Source of the DNA: Sporosarcina sp. Te-1 | GTDB lineage: Bacteria > Bacillota > Bacilli > Bacillales_A > Planococcaceae | Reading direction: 5' to 3' | DNA length: 64,000 bases | NCBI RefSeq assembly: GCF_017498505.1 | Contig: NZ_CP071798.1 | Coordinates: 2,911,001 to 2,975,000, forward strand | Shown here: in pieces, positions 16,807 through 25,170 of the stretch | Numbering within the stretch: position 1 is the first letter of the stretch | Layout: every line of letters begins with the position of its first letter | Notes under the pieces: model-generated | The model's input: the letters and a program-made list of their open reading frames with translations, nothing else | What the model was told of the DNA's origin: nothing | The model's database searches: none | Made by a program: the position numbers and the translations under genes

Positions 16807-16834
16807 AGTATAGCATTATTTTGGATTTTTGCAA
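16807..16834 (-). promoter_or_regulatory. SigA-type promoter of adeC
   Basis: TTGCAA (-35) and TATACT (-10) separated by 16 bases on the minus strand, about 25 bases upstream of the riboswitch. A perfect palindrome GTAATACAGTATTAC (16852-16866) lies just upstream and could be an operator. Confidence 0.65.
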
Positions 16835-17027
16835 TCGGTTTTCGGGAGTGCGTAATACAGTATTACACCTGCATATCTGTGTTGATTATACTCCTTCACA
16901 TTTAAAAAGTTTTTAAACCTAAAATAAGTAGATCTCCCAAAGTTCTTCTAATGGATGTATTTTCCGCAAAAAAATCATTTACCTATGAAGTATGCTTAAC
17001 ATATTTCCCAAAGGTCTATGGTTTATG

Positions 17028-17975
17028 TTACTTTTTCAAAATATCATTAAAATGTTTATCTAGATACCTAATTAACTTTTCAGGATAACTATTATTATAT
17101 TTTTCTCTGCTAACCTCCGTACTAAACTTGCTGATTTGTTTCTTGCTATTTTTAATAAACTCATTATATTCAACAGTATTATTCATAAATATTTTAAAAA
17201 CATTATATCCATATTCTAGCTTAAGTTTAACTCGAACTTCTAAACATTCACTAAAGTCAATTTCCTTAAAGGTAGATAGTAATTGTGATGGTTGAGTATT
17301 GTTAGTTATATTAATGTTCCAATTGAAATTTATAAAACCATAGTTAGACTTTATTTTAATGTTATTTATACTATTACTATTAAACTTGAATCCCTTTGGA
17401 AGTTTTAACTGAGGGGTTTTTAAAACCCCATTGCTAATATTAAAAGTTTGATCTCCAATAATACTATCTATGTCTAAATATCTATATATAACTAAAAGTT
17501 CTTTTAAGTCTTCAATTTTTACTTTTTCACTATATTCGACTTTAAAATGTCTAATAAATCTTCCCAGTACTAATTGAGCAACAATATTGTTACTAAAGTT
17601 TCTAAAATCATTATCCTCATCAAAAATATGGTCTATTTTTATTTTTTCTTGTTTTTTTACACCTAAATTATCCATTAAAACTCTTGCATTTACACTTGCT
17701 GGATTGTAAGGTATATCAATAAATTTATTTTCCCCAGTATTATAAACTAATGTTAACTCACTTTCATAAACTTCAGCACTATTCAATAGCATTAATTTTA
17801 TTATTAAAATTATAGTCAATAAAATTAATAATGATAAGGAGAATATAAATAAATGCTCATTTCCCGTGTAAAACTCTGTAAAAAGCACATTTACTAGTAA
17901 TCCAATCTCACCACCTAAAATAAACACAGATAAAACAAATATCCACAATTCCCTTCTCCTAAAAAATAAATCCAT
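17028..17975 (-). CDS. Hypothetical membrane protein of the low-GC island
   Basis: 315 residues, coding with strikingly low GC compared with flanking core genes. Two membrane helices near the N-terminus (about residues 12-32 and 43-63) follow a basic start, then a soluble part of about 250 residues rich in Asn, Ile and Lys. I do not recognise a family. AGGGG precedes ATG 17975. With the gene at 18834 and the decayed DUF4062 gene it forms an AT-rich block of foreign appearance. Confidence 0.6.
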   Translation of the reverse strand: MDLFFRRRELWIFVLSVFILGGEIGLLVNVLFTEFYTGNEHLFIFSLSLLILLTIILIIKLMLLNSAEVYESELTLVYNTGENKFIDIPYNPASVNARVLMDNLGVKKQEKIKIDHIFDEDNDFRNFSNNIVAQLVLGRFIRHFKVEYSEKVKIEDLKELLVIYRYLDIDSIIGDQTFNISNGVLKTPQLKLPKGFKFNSNSINNIKIKSNYGFINFNWNINITNNTQPSQLLSTFKEIDFSECLEVRVKLKLEYGYNVFKIFMNNTVEYNEFIKNSKKQISKFSTEVSREKYNNSYPEKLIRYLDKHFNDILKK

Positions 17976-18177
17976 AATTATCCCCTGTCATGTTAAATAT
18001 TAATACATTTTAACTATTTTAAATTTCCATCCTTAATATAATTTTACTAGATTTTCTATATGAGTTCTATCCCCAATCTAATAAACCGGTATTCTTTTTA
18101 TTTCAGGGTATACAAGTATTCAGCTAAAAATCCAGTCCTTTTAGACTGCTATTAGCTAGCAATTTGGGAGTGATAAA

Positions 18178-18540
18178 ATGCAATATAAAGCGACAGTTCT
18201 ATAAGTCTTAACGGCATCTCCTTCTGATGTTCAAGAAGAAAGAAAAAAATTACTGAGACCATTTACCATTAAAACGCTTTAAATTCAGAAGAACAACCCT
18301 TGTTACCTGTTAAATGGAAGACCCATGTTTCTACTCAATATGCAGGTACCAATACACAAGAAATCTTAAATCATCAATTTGTAAGAAATTCTGATATACT
18401 AATAAGTATCTTGGTCAAAAATTGATCTGAAAGTTCAGAAACACACTTAATGTCAGACTTAACAAGAGAAATCCGTAGGCTCAAGAAACCAGTGAATCAA
18501 ACAGAAACTATAACGTATTCACCACAGTCAGAAGAGAGTT
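18178..18540 (+). pseudogene. Decayed DUF4062-type gene
   Basis: After ATG 18178 the frame reads MQYKATVL, stop, then TASPSDVQEERKK. In a shifted frame it goes on with EEQPLLPVKWKTHVSTQY and EILNHQFVRNSDILISI to a stop at 18423. The order ASPSDVQEER, LLPVKWxTH, ILNxQxxxxSDILI is that of DUF4062 proteins (TIR/deoxyribosyltransferase-like N-terminal domain found in NTPase-type putative defence proteins). Several stops and at least one frameshift show it is dead. The remaining 18426-18833 shows only short broken frames. Confidence 0.65.
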
Positions 18541-18833
18541 GATTTCCTATTTTAAAGGAAAATGAACGACTTTTTTTGAGTATGGCCCACATAGTATGAG
18601 AGCAAATAATCTACTTTCTCAATCTGCGCTTTTATGGAAAGAAAATTGTTTAAAGTATCAATGACAACGTTCTGTTCTTTAGATACTTCTATAAAAGATG
18701 AGAACCTTGTGATACTTAGTGATACGGTTCACCGTAATGTGTTTAAGTGCGGTTTATGGACAAGGAAATTGTTTTTTATACTTTTTACGTCCAAAATATA
18801 TAATTAATGGTAAAACGTAATTGGAGAGTTTAT

Positions 18834-19877
18834 ATGAATAAAATAGGTTTTAATCAAAAACACCATTCCAAGTTATATTTTTCAGTAAAAAAAGTTCTTG
18901 GTATTTCATTAAATTTTTTTCCTCCTATAGTGATAACTATTCTAATTATTATTCTAATCTTTATATTAATTCCCAAAACGGCGTGGATCTATGCAACAGG
19001 GACTCCTAAATCTATTGAAGTAAATGACTTTAATGGTAGAATTGATTCTAATGTGTTGTCTATTCATTCTGAAAAAAGGTTACAAGGTTTTATATCAAAC
19101 CAAAATTCTGTTAACCTAAATCTAAACAATGAAAATTATATTTTAAATCCTGGGGAACTAATTATTAGCTTCGGGACCGGAAATACATTGAATTATTGGG
19201 ATTCAATTATGTCCAGCACTACTATACAATTAGATATGCTTGACATACAATTAGACCAATTAAAAGTAGAAAAAAAATTTTTATTTCATGAATATGATAA
19301 CTTACCCAAAACCTATTCACTCTCTATAAAAGACAAAACTGAGTTAAATTTTTCAGGCACAATATATGATAAAGAATTTACTTGGGAAATCCAAGGTAAC
19401 TGTGAAATATTCATACGTGGTACAAAAGTACAATCTGATAAACCATTTTATCAGCTTAAGTTTATACAAACGGAAGAAAATTCTCATACATTTATGCAGT
19501 TTAGAGGATTCAATGAATCATATTACTTAATTCCTGAGGGAAAAGGGAAAATTTTGTACTCAGGTGAAAGTAGCAATATAAATGTTTTCTTTGAAGACGG
19601 AAATTTAGATTTCAATCAAACCGTTAACGAAAAGCAATTTGTACTTAAAAATAAATCTCTTGCAATTGCACCTCCAAATACTGAAAAACTTAATTTAACT
19701 TATACAACTATAGATAAACAAACTATAGATATTCAAGGGAATATTGTAGAAGGAACACTTACTGGAAGTAGCTTATTTTTAACTTTTAGACACTGGATTC
19801 TCGAGAATATTTCTACTATAATCGGAACACTTATTACAATGTTTTTAGGATTTATCATTATCAAAAAAAATAATTAA
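18834..19877 (+). CDS. Hypothetical protein with N- and C-terminal membrane helices
   Basis: 347 residues from ATG 18834 (GGAG site at 18823-18826, 7 bases upstream). A long hydrophobic helix at about residues 28-50 (VITILIIILIFILIP) and a final helix at about 325-343 bracket a beta-rich, Asn/Thr/Ser-rich part predicted outside. Low GC, no recognised family. It ends with a strong terminator next to rlmH. Function unknown. Confidence 0.6.
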   Translation: MNKIGFNQKHHSKLYFSVKKVLGISLNFFPPIVITILIIILIFILIPKTAWIYATGTPKSIEVNDFNGRIDSNVLSIHSEKRLQGFISNQNSVNLNLNNENYILNPGELIISFGTGNTLNYWDSIMSSTTIQLDMLDIQLDQLKVEKKFLFHEYDNLPKTYSLSIKDKTELNFSGTIYDKEFTWEIQGNCEIFIRGTKVQSDKPFYQLKFIQTEENSHTFMQFRGFNESYYLIPEGKGKILYSGESSNINVFFEDGNLDFNQTVNEKQFVLKNKSLAIAPPNTEKLNLTYTTIDKQTIDIQGNIVEGTLTGSSLFLTFRHWILENISTIIGTLITMFLGFIIIKKNN

Positions 19878-19882
19878 ATCAA

Positions 19883-19930
19883 ACACCCCCATTTGGAACA
19901 CTAAATTCAGTGTTCCAAATGGGGGTTTAA
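19883..19930. terminator. Long bidirectional hairpin between the island and rlmH
   Basis: ACCCCCATTTGGAACACT and AGTGTTCCAAATGGGGGT form a perfect stem of about 18 bp with a short AAATTC-type loop and A/T tails on both sides. It marks the edge between the low-GC island and rlmH and would stop transcription from either gene. Confidence 0.75.
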
Positions 19931-19939
19931 ATATCGCAC

Positions 19940-20419
19940 TTATTTATGATAAGGTTCCCCCCGCATAATCCGAAACCCACGATACACCTGCTCAAGCAAC
20001 ACCAGCTTCATCAACTGATGGGGAAAAGTCATCTTCGAAAACGACAGCAATTCATCCGCCCGTTTCAATACATCACTATGTAAGCCAAGAGATCCGCCGA
20101 TGACAAACACCACTTTGCTCCGGCCATATGTCATTAACGACTCGAGTCCAGCAGCAAGCTCTTCGCTCGTCTTCATTTTCCCTTCAATCGCCAGCGCAAT
20201 GACATACGCATCCGCCCCGATTTTGGCCAGAATCCGGTCGGCTTCCTTTTTCTTGACGATTTCCATGTCGGCGTCGCTAAGTGATTCGGGGGCTTTTTCG
20301 TCTGCTACTTCAACGAGGTCGATTTTAGCGTAAGCACCGAGCCGTTTGGCATATTCGTCGATGCCCATTTTTAAGTATTTTTCTTTTAGTTTTCCTACTG
20401 ACACAATTGTAATATTCAC
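19940..20419 (-). CDS. rlmH: 23S rRNA pseudouridine-1915 N3-methyltransferase
   Basis: 159 residues, exactly the family length. RlmH (SPOUT class, trefoil knot) methylates pseudouridine 1915 of helix 69 in 23S r[12 protein letters not shown] and the C-terminal knot region [21 protein letters not shown] plus the terminal RGEPYHK are diagnostic. The last codons (CCTTATCATAAATAA) are the sequence context used as the SCC attachment site in staphylococci, and a foreign-looking island abuts this end here. Confidence 0.97.
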   Translation of the reverse strand: MNITIVSVGKLKEKYLKMGIDEYAKRLGAYAKIDLVEVADEKAPESLSDADMEIVKKKEADRILAKIGADAYVIALAIEGKMKTSEELAAGLESLMTYGRSKVVFVIGGSLGLHSDVLKRADELLSFSKMTFPHQLMKLVLLEQVYRGFRIMRGEPYHK

Positions 20420-20443
20420 AGGTTGTCCACCCTTTTCAAAAAG

Positions 20444-20730
20444 TTATTCACAAGACTTATGCACATATCCACAGGACTTATCTACATCTTGTGTCCGATT
20501 ATTCGTTCGCCACAAGATAGGAAGCGGGTGTGTCACAGTACTCGCATTTTGTGGATAACTTCTCGTCCTCTTTCACTTTCTCCATGATTGGAAAAGTTTC
20601 CTCCTTCGCAACGAATATGTCGAGTGCTTGATTTATATGTGTTTCACAGCTGTACATTTTCATTTAACTCATCCTTTCGCTCTTCTTTATTTTACACAGA
20701 GTTATGCACAAAATCAGTAATCTATCCACA
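20444..20730. other. DnaA-box cluster between rlmH and htrA
   Basis: Four exact TTATNCACA boxes (20444-20452 TTATTCACA; 20457-20465 TTATGCACA; 20550-20558 minus TTATCCACA; 20702-20710 TTATGCACA) and three one-mismatch boxes (20465-20473, 20478-20486, 20722-20730) within 290 bases. CTTATGCACATATCCACAG at 20456-20474 differs by one base from the oriC sequence at 54752-54770. The cluster surrounds and partly overlaps the small yyzF gene. Confidence 0.7.
20499..20663 (-). CDS. yyzF: CxxH/CxxC small zinc-ribbon-like protein
   Basis: 54 residues, too short for most gene callers. It contains CETH at residues 6-9 and CEYC at 40-43, the paired CxxH and CxxC of the YyzF (TIGR04129) family, with conserved ALDIFV and ETFP between. 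The ribosome site AAAGGATG precedes ATG 20663. The four ligands suggest a bound zinc. Its place between htrA and rlmH is the same as in Bacillus subtilis. A perfect DnaA box lies inside the coding sequence. Confidence 0.88.
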   Translation of the reverse strand: MKMYSCETHINQALDIFVAKEETFPIMEKVKEDEKLSTKCEYCDTPASYLVANE

Positions 20731-20745
20731 TTGTTGAAAAACGGC

Positions 20746-20789
20746 TAAAAAAAGAGGCAGGTGTAGCCGATGTTTCCGCTACCCTGCCC
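20746..20789 (-). terminator. Terminator of htrA
   Basis: On the minus strand GGCAGGGTAGC and GCTACACCTGCC pair with one bulge, followed by TCTTTTTTT. It separates htrA from yyzF. Confidence 0.8.
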
Positions 20790-20833
20790 GTTGTGGATTA
20801 GCTTCCATTACAACCCTTGTAATGAGTGTAACA

Positions 20834-22084
20834 TTAGAACGTATTTCCGTCCCGCAGTACTATTTCGATATCCACTAATTTACCGTTGCGATATACTTTC
20901 ATTTGCATTGTATCGCCGACTTTTTTCTTGTTATACAAGTGCTTGCGCAAGCTGACCATGTCTTCAATTTTATTGCCATCCATTTCGACGATCACATCGT
21001 ATTTCTCCACGCCCGCCGTTTGAGCCGGTGTATTGCGGAAGACTTCCGTTACTACTACACCATCTGTGACATCTTCAGGCACTCGTAATACTTCCTTTTG
21101 CTGTTGCGCCGGTATATCCCGGAGATTCAATAAGCTGACACCCATGGTTGGCCGATTCACGGTACCCGTTGTTTCGAGATTTTCAATGACCGGCACCGCC
21201 ACATTGATCGGGATGGCTAATCCGATTCCTTCCACTGTTTCTTGCGTGATTTTCATCGAGTTAATGCCGACCAGCTGGCCCGCCAGGTTGATGAGCGCGC
21301 CACCTGAGTTGCCGGGATTGATGGCTGCATCCGTTTGGAGAACATCCGCCTGCCAATCAATCGTGCCGTTTTGGTCTAGATCAATTGGAATGGAACGGTC
21401 CTTCCCTGAGACGACACCTACCGTTACGGAGCCGGCAAAGCCCAATCCAAGCGGGTTGCCGATCGCCATCACCGTCTCTCCGCGCTTCAGCGCATCAGAA
21501 TCACCAAATTCAATGACAGAATCCACATGTTTTGCATCAATTTCAACGACCGCCAAGTCGGTCCAGACATCGCTTCCAATTAGCTTCCCATCCACTTTTG
21601 AACCATCGTCGAATGTGATCTCTAGACCTTGTGAATCCGCCACGACGTGATGGTTCGTAACAATGTATGCCTTGTCGCCTTCCTTTTTATAGATGACGCC
21701 GGACCCGGATCCCGTTTCCCTTGTAGTTTCCGAAGCAGACCAGAAATCCCGCACGGTCTGCAAATTGGTAATGCCCACGACCGCACCCGCCACTTCATTA
21801 ACAATGTCCGTTATGTCTGTATTGATGTCGACAGATACCCGTTCGCTTTGCAAATTGTTTTGTCCCGTCTCGTCATGCTTCACGAGCGCCGTCTGATCTT
21901 GTTTGCCATTCATCGTATAGACGATGAGCCAGACAATCAATCCGCCTACAATAGCGCCAAACAACGCAGGGAAAAACCCGCCCCGTCGTTTGGGCGGCCG
22001 CTGATACTGACGATACGGCTCCTCTTTTCTTTCATCGATTATCGGTTTCTCCTCTTCCTGAGGTCCTTGATTGAATTCGTCCAT
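20834..22084 (-). CDS. htrA: HtrA/DegP-type membrane serine protease
   Basis: 416 residues. One N-terminal membrane helix (about 36-58), then a trypsin-like domain with the catalytic triad in VTNHHVV (His), WTDLAVVEI (Asp) and NPGNSGGALIN (Ser), and one C-terminal PDZ domain (about 310-410). These surface proteases degrade misfolded exported proteins. The GAAAGGGAG site is well placed. It is the last gene of the wal region (YyxA/HtrC position) but separated from walJ by a terminator, so it may have its own promoter. Confidence 0.93.
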   Translation of the reverse strand: MDEFNQGPQEEEKPIIDERKEEPYRQYQRPPKRRGGFFPALFGAIVGGLIVWLIVYTMNGKQDQTALVKHDETGQNNLQSERVSVDINTDITDIVNEVAGAVVGITNLQTVRDFWSASETTRETGSGSGVIYKKEGDKAYIVTNHHVVADSQGLEITFDDGSKVDGKLIGSDVWTDLAVVEIDAKHVDSVIEFGDSDALKRGETVMAIGNPLGLGFAGSVTVGVVSGKDRSIPIDLDQNGTIDWQADVLQTDAAINPGNSGGALINLAGQLVGINSMKITQETVEGIGLAIPINVAVPVIENLETTGTVNRPTMGVSLLNLRDIPAQQQKEVLRVPEDVTDGVVVTEVFRNTPAQTAGVEKYDVIVEMDGNKIEDMVSLRKHLYNKKKVGDTMQMKVYRNGKLVDIEIVLRDGNTF

Positions 22085-22183
22085 TGGCCTCTCCCTTTCT
22101 CTAGACAGTTACACTCACTTTACCCTTATTCCTTCAAATCAAAAACGTCCCTTGTCATTTTGGCACAGAAATTCAAGCCAAAG

Positions 22184-22220
22184 AAAAAAGCACTCTGACA
22201 GCCGCTGCCGCCAAAGTGCT
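22184..22220 (-). terminator. Terminator of the wal operon (after walJ)
   Basis: On the minus strand AGCACTTTGG and TCAGAGTGCT close a hairpin with an inner GC-rich part, followed by TTTTTTC. It lies directly after the walJ stop. Confidence 0.8.
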
Positions 22221-22226
22221 CTCTTT

Positions 22227-23015
22227 TTATACTGTCACGAGCTCCGTCGGCTTCTCAGCGTCCGTATCGAACAGATGAACATGTTCGCCTGTCACGATGC
22301 CGCAAGTTTGCAACGTTTGCGAAACACTCATTTGTGCCAGGTCTTTCATATTGTTATCTTTGCTTAAATGGGACAGATATATCCTTGTCTCCTTCAACGC
22401 GACGACCTCGCTCATGGCTACCGCTGCATCCTCGTTGGAAACGTGGCCTACGTCACTTAGAATACGACGCTTCACCGACCATGGATAACGGCCCATCTGG
22501 AGCATGCTGACGTCATGGTTGCTTTCGAATACAAAAGCGTCTGCTCCTTGGATATGGCCCTTCATCCGATCGCTCACATAGCCCGTATCCGTAATGAGCG
22601 CAAGTTTCCGATCACTTTCGTGAAAGACATAAAACATCGGGTCTGCGGCGTCATGGGACACCGCGAATGATTGGACATCGAGCGATCCGAACGATTGGAC
22701 ACTCTCCATATCAAAATGAAATCGTTGCTCCGTCGGAATTTCTCCGACCAAGCCATCCATGGCAGCCCACGTTTTCCGGTTGGCGTAAATGGGCATGCCA
22801 TACCTACGTGCCAGCACACCGATCCCTTTTATATGATCGCTATGCTCGTGCGTGACAAAAATTCCATTCACTTGTTTCATCGACCGTCCGATGCTCTCCA
22901 ACTGCTGCTCCATCCGCTTCGCGCTCAATCCGGCATCCACGAGGAATGCATAACCGTCTGTTTCAATATATATGGAATTGCCTGTACTTCCACTGGCGAG
23001 CACACTAAAACGCAT
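22227..23015 (-). CDS. walJ: MBL-fold metallo-hydrolase WalJ (YycJ)
   Basis: 262 residues. Metallo-beta-lactamase fold with [16 protein letters not shown] (HxHxDH metal motif, about residues 52-66) and further metal ligands in FAVSHDA and ITDTG. WalJ is the last gene of the walRKHIJ operon; family members are 5'-3' exonuclease-like enzymes linked to DNA replication and division coordination. It is 12 bases after walI, so co-transcribed. Confidence 0.93.
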   Translation of the reverse strand: MRFSVLASGSTGNSIYIETDGYAFLVDAGLSAKRMEQQLESIGRSMKQVNGIFVTHEHSDHIKGIGVLARRYGMPIYANRKTWAAMDGLVGEIPTEQRFHFDMESVQSFGSLDVQSFAVSHDAADPMFYVFHESDRKLALITDTGYVSDRMKGHIQGADAFVFESNHDVSMLQMGRYPWSVKRRILSDVGHVSNEDAAVAMSEVVALKETRIYLSHLSKDNNMKDLAQMSVSQTLQTCGIVTGEHVHLFDTDAEKPTELVTV

Positions 23016-23027
23016 CGCAAAAACTCC

Positions 23028-23858
23028 TTACTCTTCTTCGACTTCGTCCTCATCGGTTTCCTGAGGCGGATTCAGCTGGAACTCTATCACTTTGCCTTCA
23101 ATCGCATTGATAAAATGTTCTTCCACCTGTCCATCCTTTAATTCTACACGAACATTCCATGTCGGAGCAAACACTTGGGTTTCCTGTAATTGGACAAGTG
23201 TCGAGTAACCGAGCTTTACATACTGGACTTTTGAATCGGGCTTTACATACCCTCTTGTTACGAGTGAACCGACTGCTTCAACAGGCGTCAATAACTCTTT
23301 ATGATTATAATTCGAAAAGCTCTTCAGCATCTTCTGCGTATAACCCGTAATATTCCCTTCATCATCCCAGTAGACGGTCAGCATGGCATTGGGACTGAAA
23401 TAAATCGGTTCATCTCCTGTCACTTGGAAGAACACTGCTTTTTGTTCGGTTTCATTGATTTCCCATTCTGAATACTCATTTCCCGCGTATACATAATTCG
23501 CTAGAAAGTGATCGAATTGATACTGATTATTTGAATCTTTAACCGCCACATCGGTTGTTAGCTTGGATTGGATTGTCGTATCATTCTCCAAGAGCATGAT
23601 GGTTTGGTCTTTCAACCCATCCAGCTCGTCTTTCGAAAAGGTAGCAATCTTAGCTGAAATATAGGACGATTTGGTTTTCACATTTTGCGGGACATCATAC
23701 GTAATATTGTCCTGCTTCAGCACTTCCTCGAGAGATGTTCTGCCGATCAGCGCCACATTTTGTGCTTCCGACCGCTGGTTGAAGTAGAGGGAGTACAGAA
23801 AAATGTTCAATATGGAAAAGACAACGATAAAAATCGTTTTTGCTTTATTCCAATCCAA
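23028..23858 (-). CDS. walI: WalK regulatory membrane protein WalI (YycI)
   Basis: About 276 residues with a single N-terminal membrane helix (KAKTIFIVVFSILNIFLYSL) and an extracellular YycI/YycH-type domain. WalI and WalH form a complex with WalK in the membrane and tune its kinase activity. I take TTG 23858 (LDWNKAK) as start because GGGGGTG lies about six bases upstream and orthologues begin MDWNK. It overlaps the walH end. Confidence 0.92.
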   Translation of the reverse strand: MDWNKAKTIFIVVFSILNIFLYSLYFNQRSEAQNVALIGRTSLEEVLKQDNITYDVPQNVKTKSSYISAKIATFSKDELDGLKDQTIMLLENDTTIQSKLTTDVAVKDSNNQYQFDHFLANYVYAGNEYSEWEINETEQKAVFFQVTGDEPIYFSPNAMLTVYWDDEGNITGYTQKMLKSFSNYNHKELLTPVEAVGSLVTRGYVKPDSKVQYVKLGYSTLVQLQETQVFAPTWNVRVELKDGQVEEHFINAIEGKVIEFQLNPPQETDEDEVEEE

Positions 23859-25170
23859 TCTGTTCACCCCCAAACTGTTCAGGTGAAAAGCGGTTCCATT
23901 TCCCTTTGGCTAGATAAAACCATTCAGGCTCCATGATGTAAAGCTGGCGTTCCGTATCATGCCGCATAAAATAGCCTAATGCAATATCATCCACATTTTT
24001 AAACTCCAATTCATTGGAATGCATCATGGTCTGTGCTACGTCGGTGCCGGAAGACAATTCGACATCGTCTTCCGTCAACAACTCGTCCAACGTGTAATAG
24101 GGCCGACTATATTGTTCAATTCGGTTCACTCCATAGTTCACCTTCATATCAGTCATTTCCGATGAATCACTATGCACAGGCAGTCCATCAATGAATAATT
24201 GGAATTTAACATAATGCGAATGAATACCTATATAACTAAAGCGGTATGCATCTGTCCAGCCCCCATGCTCATTGATGGAATCCAGTACATCCTTAAATAA
24301 TTCGGATGGATCAGCTGGTTCTGTATATTGAGCATCGGGGTGGACGAAATTCAAGGTTTTCTTTTCTGTATCCACGGTCATTTTGGCCACGTTGTCGCCA
24401 TACTCCTCGTGATTTGAATCGACGGGACTCCGCCGTACTGCATTCGGATCGTTGAATAATGCATTGCGGAAACGAGTCGGACTCACTTCTTGCTGAAAGA
24501 ATGTCTTTTCTTTCAACATCACCGGGTTGCTCGGAACAGCGATATACTGATTCTCATCAATGCCTACCATCTCATAATCAGGCAATTCCTTGCTGTCCAA
24601 TGCGAGGACTTTAAATGAACGTATATAGTCTTCGGATATGACTTTTCCCAGAAAATGATCCCCTGTCAAATGATTAATGAAATGCACCTTAAAGTTATTC
24701 TCTGCTGTCCATTCCACAACAAGCCTGTCAAAGGTGGCCTCCTCCGGGAGATCCTGCCTTTCAATATTCAAAATCGTATCATAGATCGGCAAGGGAACAG
24801 TCCCCTGAAAATACAATGTCAAACGGTTTGGTTGGTTTAAAAACTCTTTTATTTTTTTCTGATCCATCTTTTGAGAAGATGGGGTAAACTCCGTCACTCG
24901 CCAACGGGCCATTTCATTCAGAAATACGTCGATCTCTTTTTCTTCCATCGACCCTTTCAATGCTGTTTCCGAGTGGACGAGCACTTTATACGGCTTGACC
25001 AGTTCCCGTATTGACAGCTGTTTCGCGATCGATGTATCAACGGTGGCAGTCGGTTCTATCGGGTCGTAATTCGGCGTATACGTCCAGATGGAAAATGTGA
25101 ACGCAATGCTCAATAAAACGAGCAGCAACAAGACGATCGATTTGATCGGCTCTATATATTTCAACCCCAC
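23845..25170 (-). CDS. walH: WalK regulatory membrane protein WalH (YycH)
   Basis: 441 residues. One N-terminal membrane helix (residues 8-28, KSIVLLLLVLLSIAFTF) and a large extracellular three-domain part. WalH works with WalI to restrain or activate the WalK kinase. GTG start at 25170 overlaps the walK stop by a few bases, showing tight coupling; the ribosome site AGGA lies inside walK. Confidence 0.93.
   Translation of the reverse strand: MGLKYIEPIKSIVLLLLVLLSIAFTFSIWTYTPNYDPIEPTATVDTSIAKQLSIRELVKPYKVLVHSETALKGSMEEKEIDVFLNEMARWRVTEFTPSSQKMDQKKIKEFLNQPNRLTLYFQGTVPLPIYDTILNIERQDLPEEATFDRLVVEWTAENNFKVHFINHLTGDHFLGKVISEDYIRSFKVLALDSKELPDYEMVGIDENQYIAVPSNPVMLKEKTFFQQEVSPTRFRNALFNDPNAVRRSPVDSNHEEYGDNVAKMTVDTEKKTLNFVHPDAQYTEPADPSELFKDVLDSINEHGGWTDAYRFSYIGIHSHYVKFQLFIDGLPVHSDSSEMTDMKVNYGVNRIEQYSRPYYTLDELLTEDDVELSSGTDVAQTMMHSNELEFKNVDDIALGYFMRHDTERQLYIMEPEWFYLAKGKWNRFSPEQFGGEQIGLE

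Noticed and set aside
17976..18177. A second attachment-like sequence pairing with the rlmH end
   Set aside because: I looked for TTATGATAAG-type repeats through 14.5-19.9 kb and did not find a convincing one.
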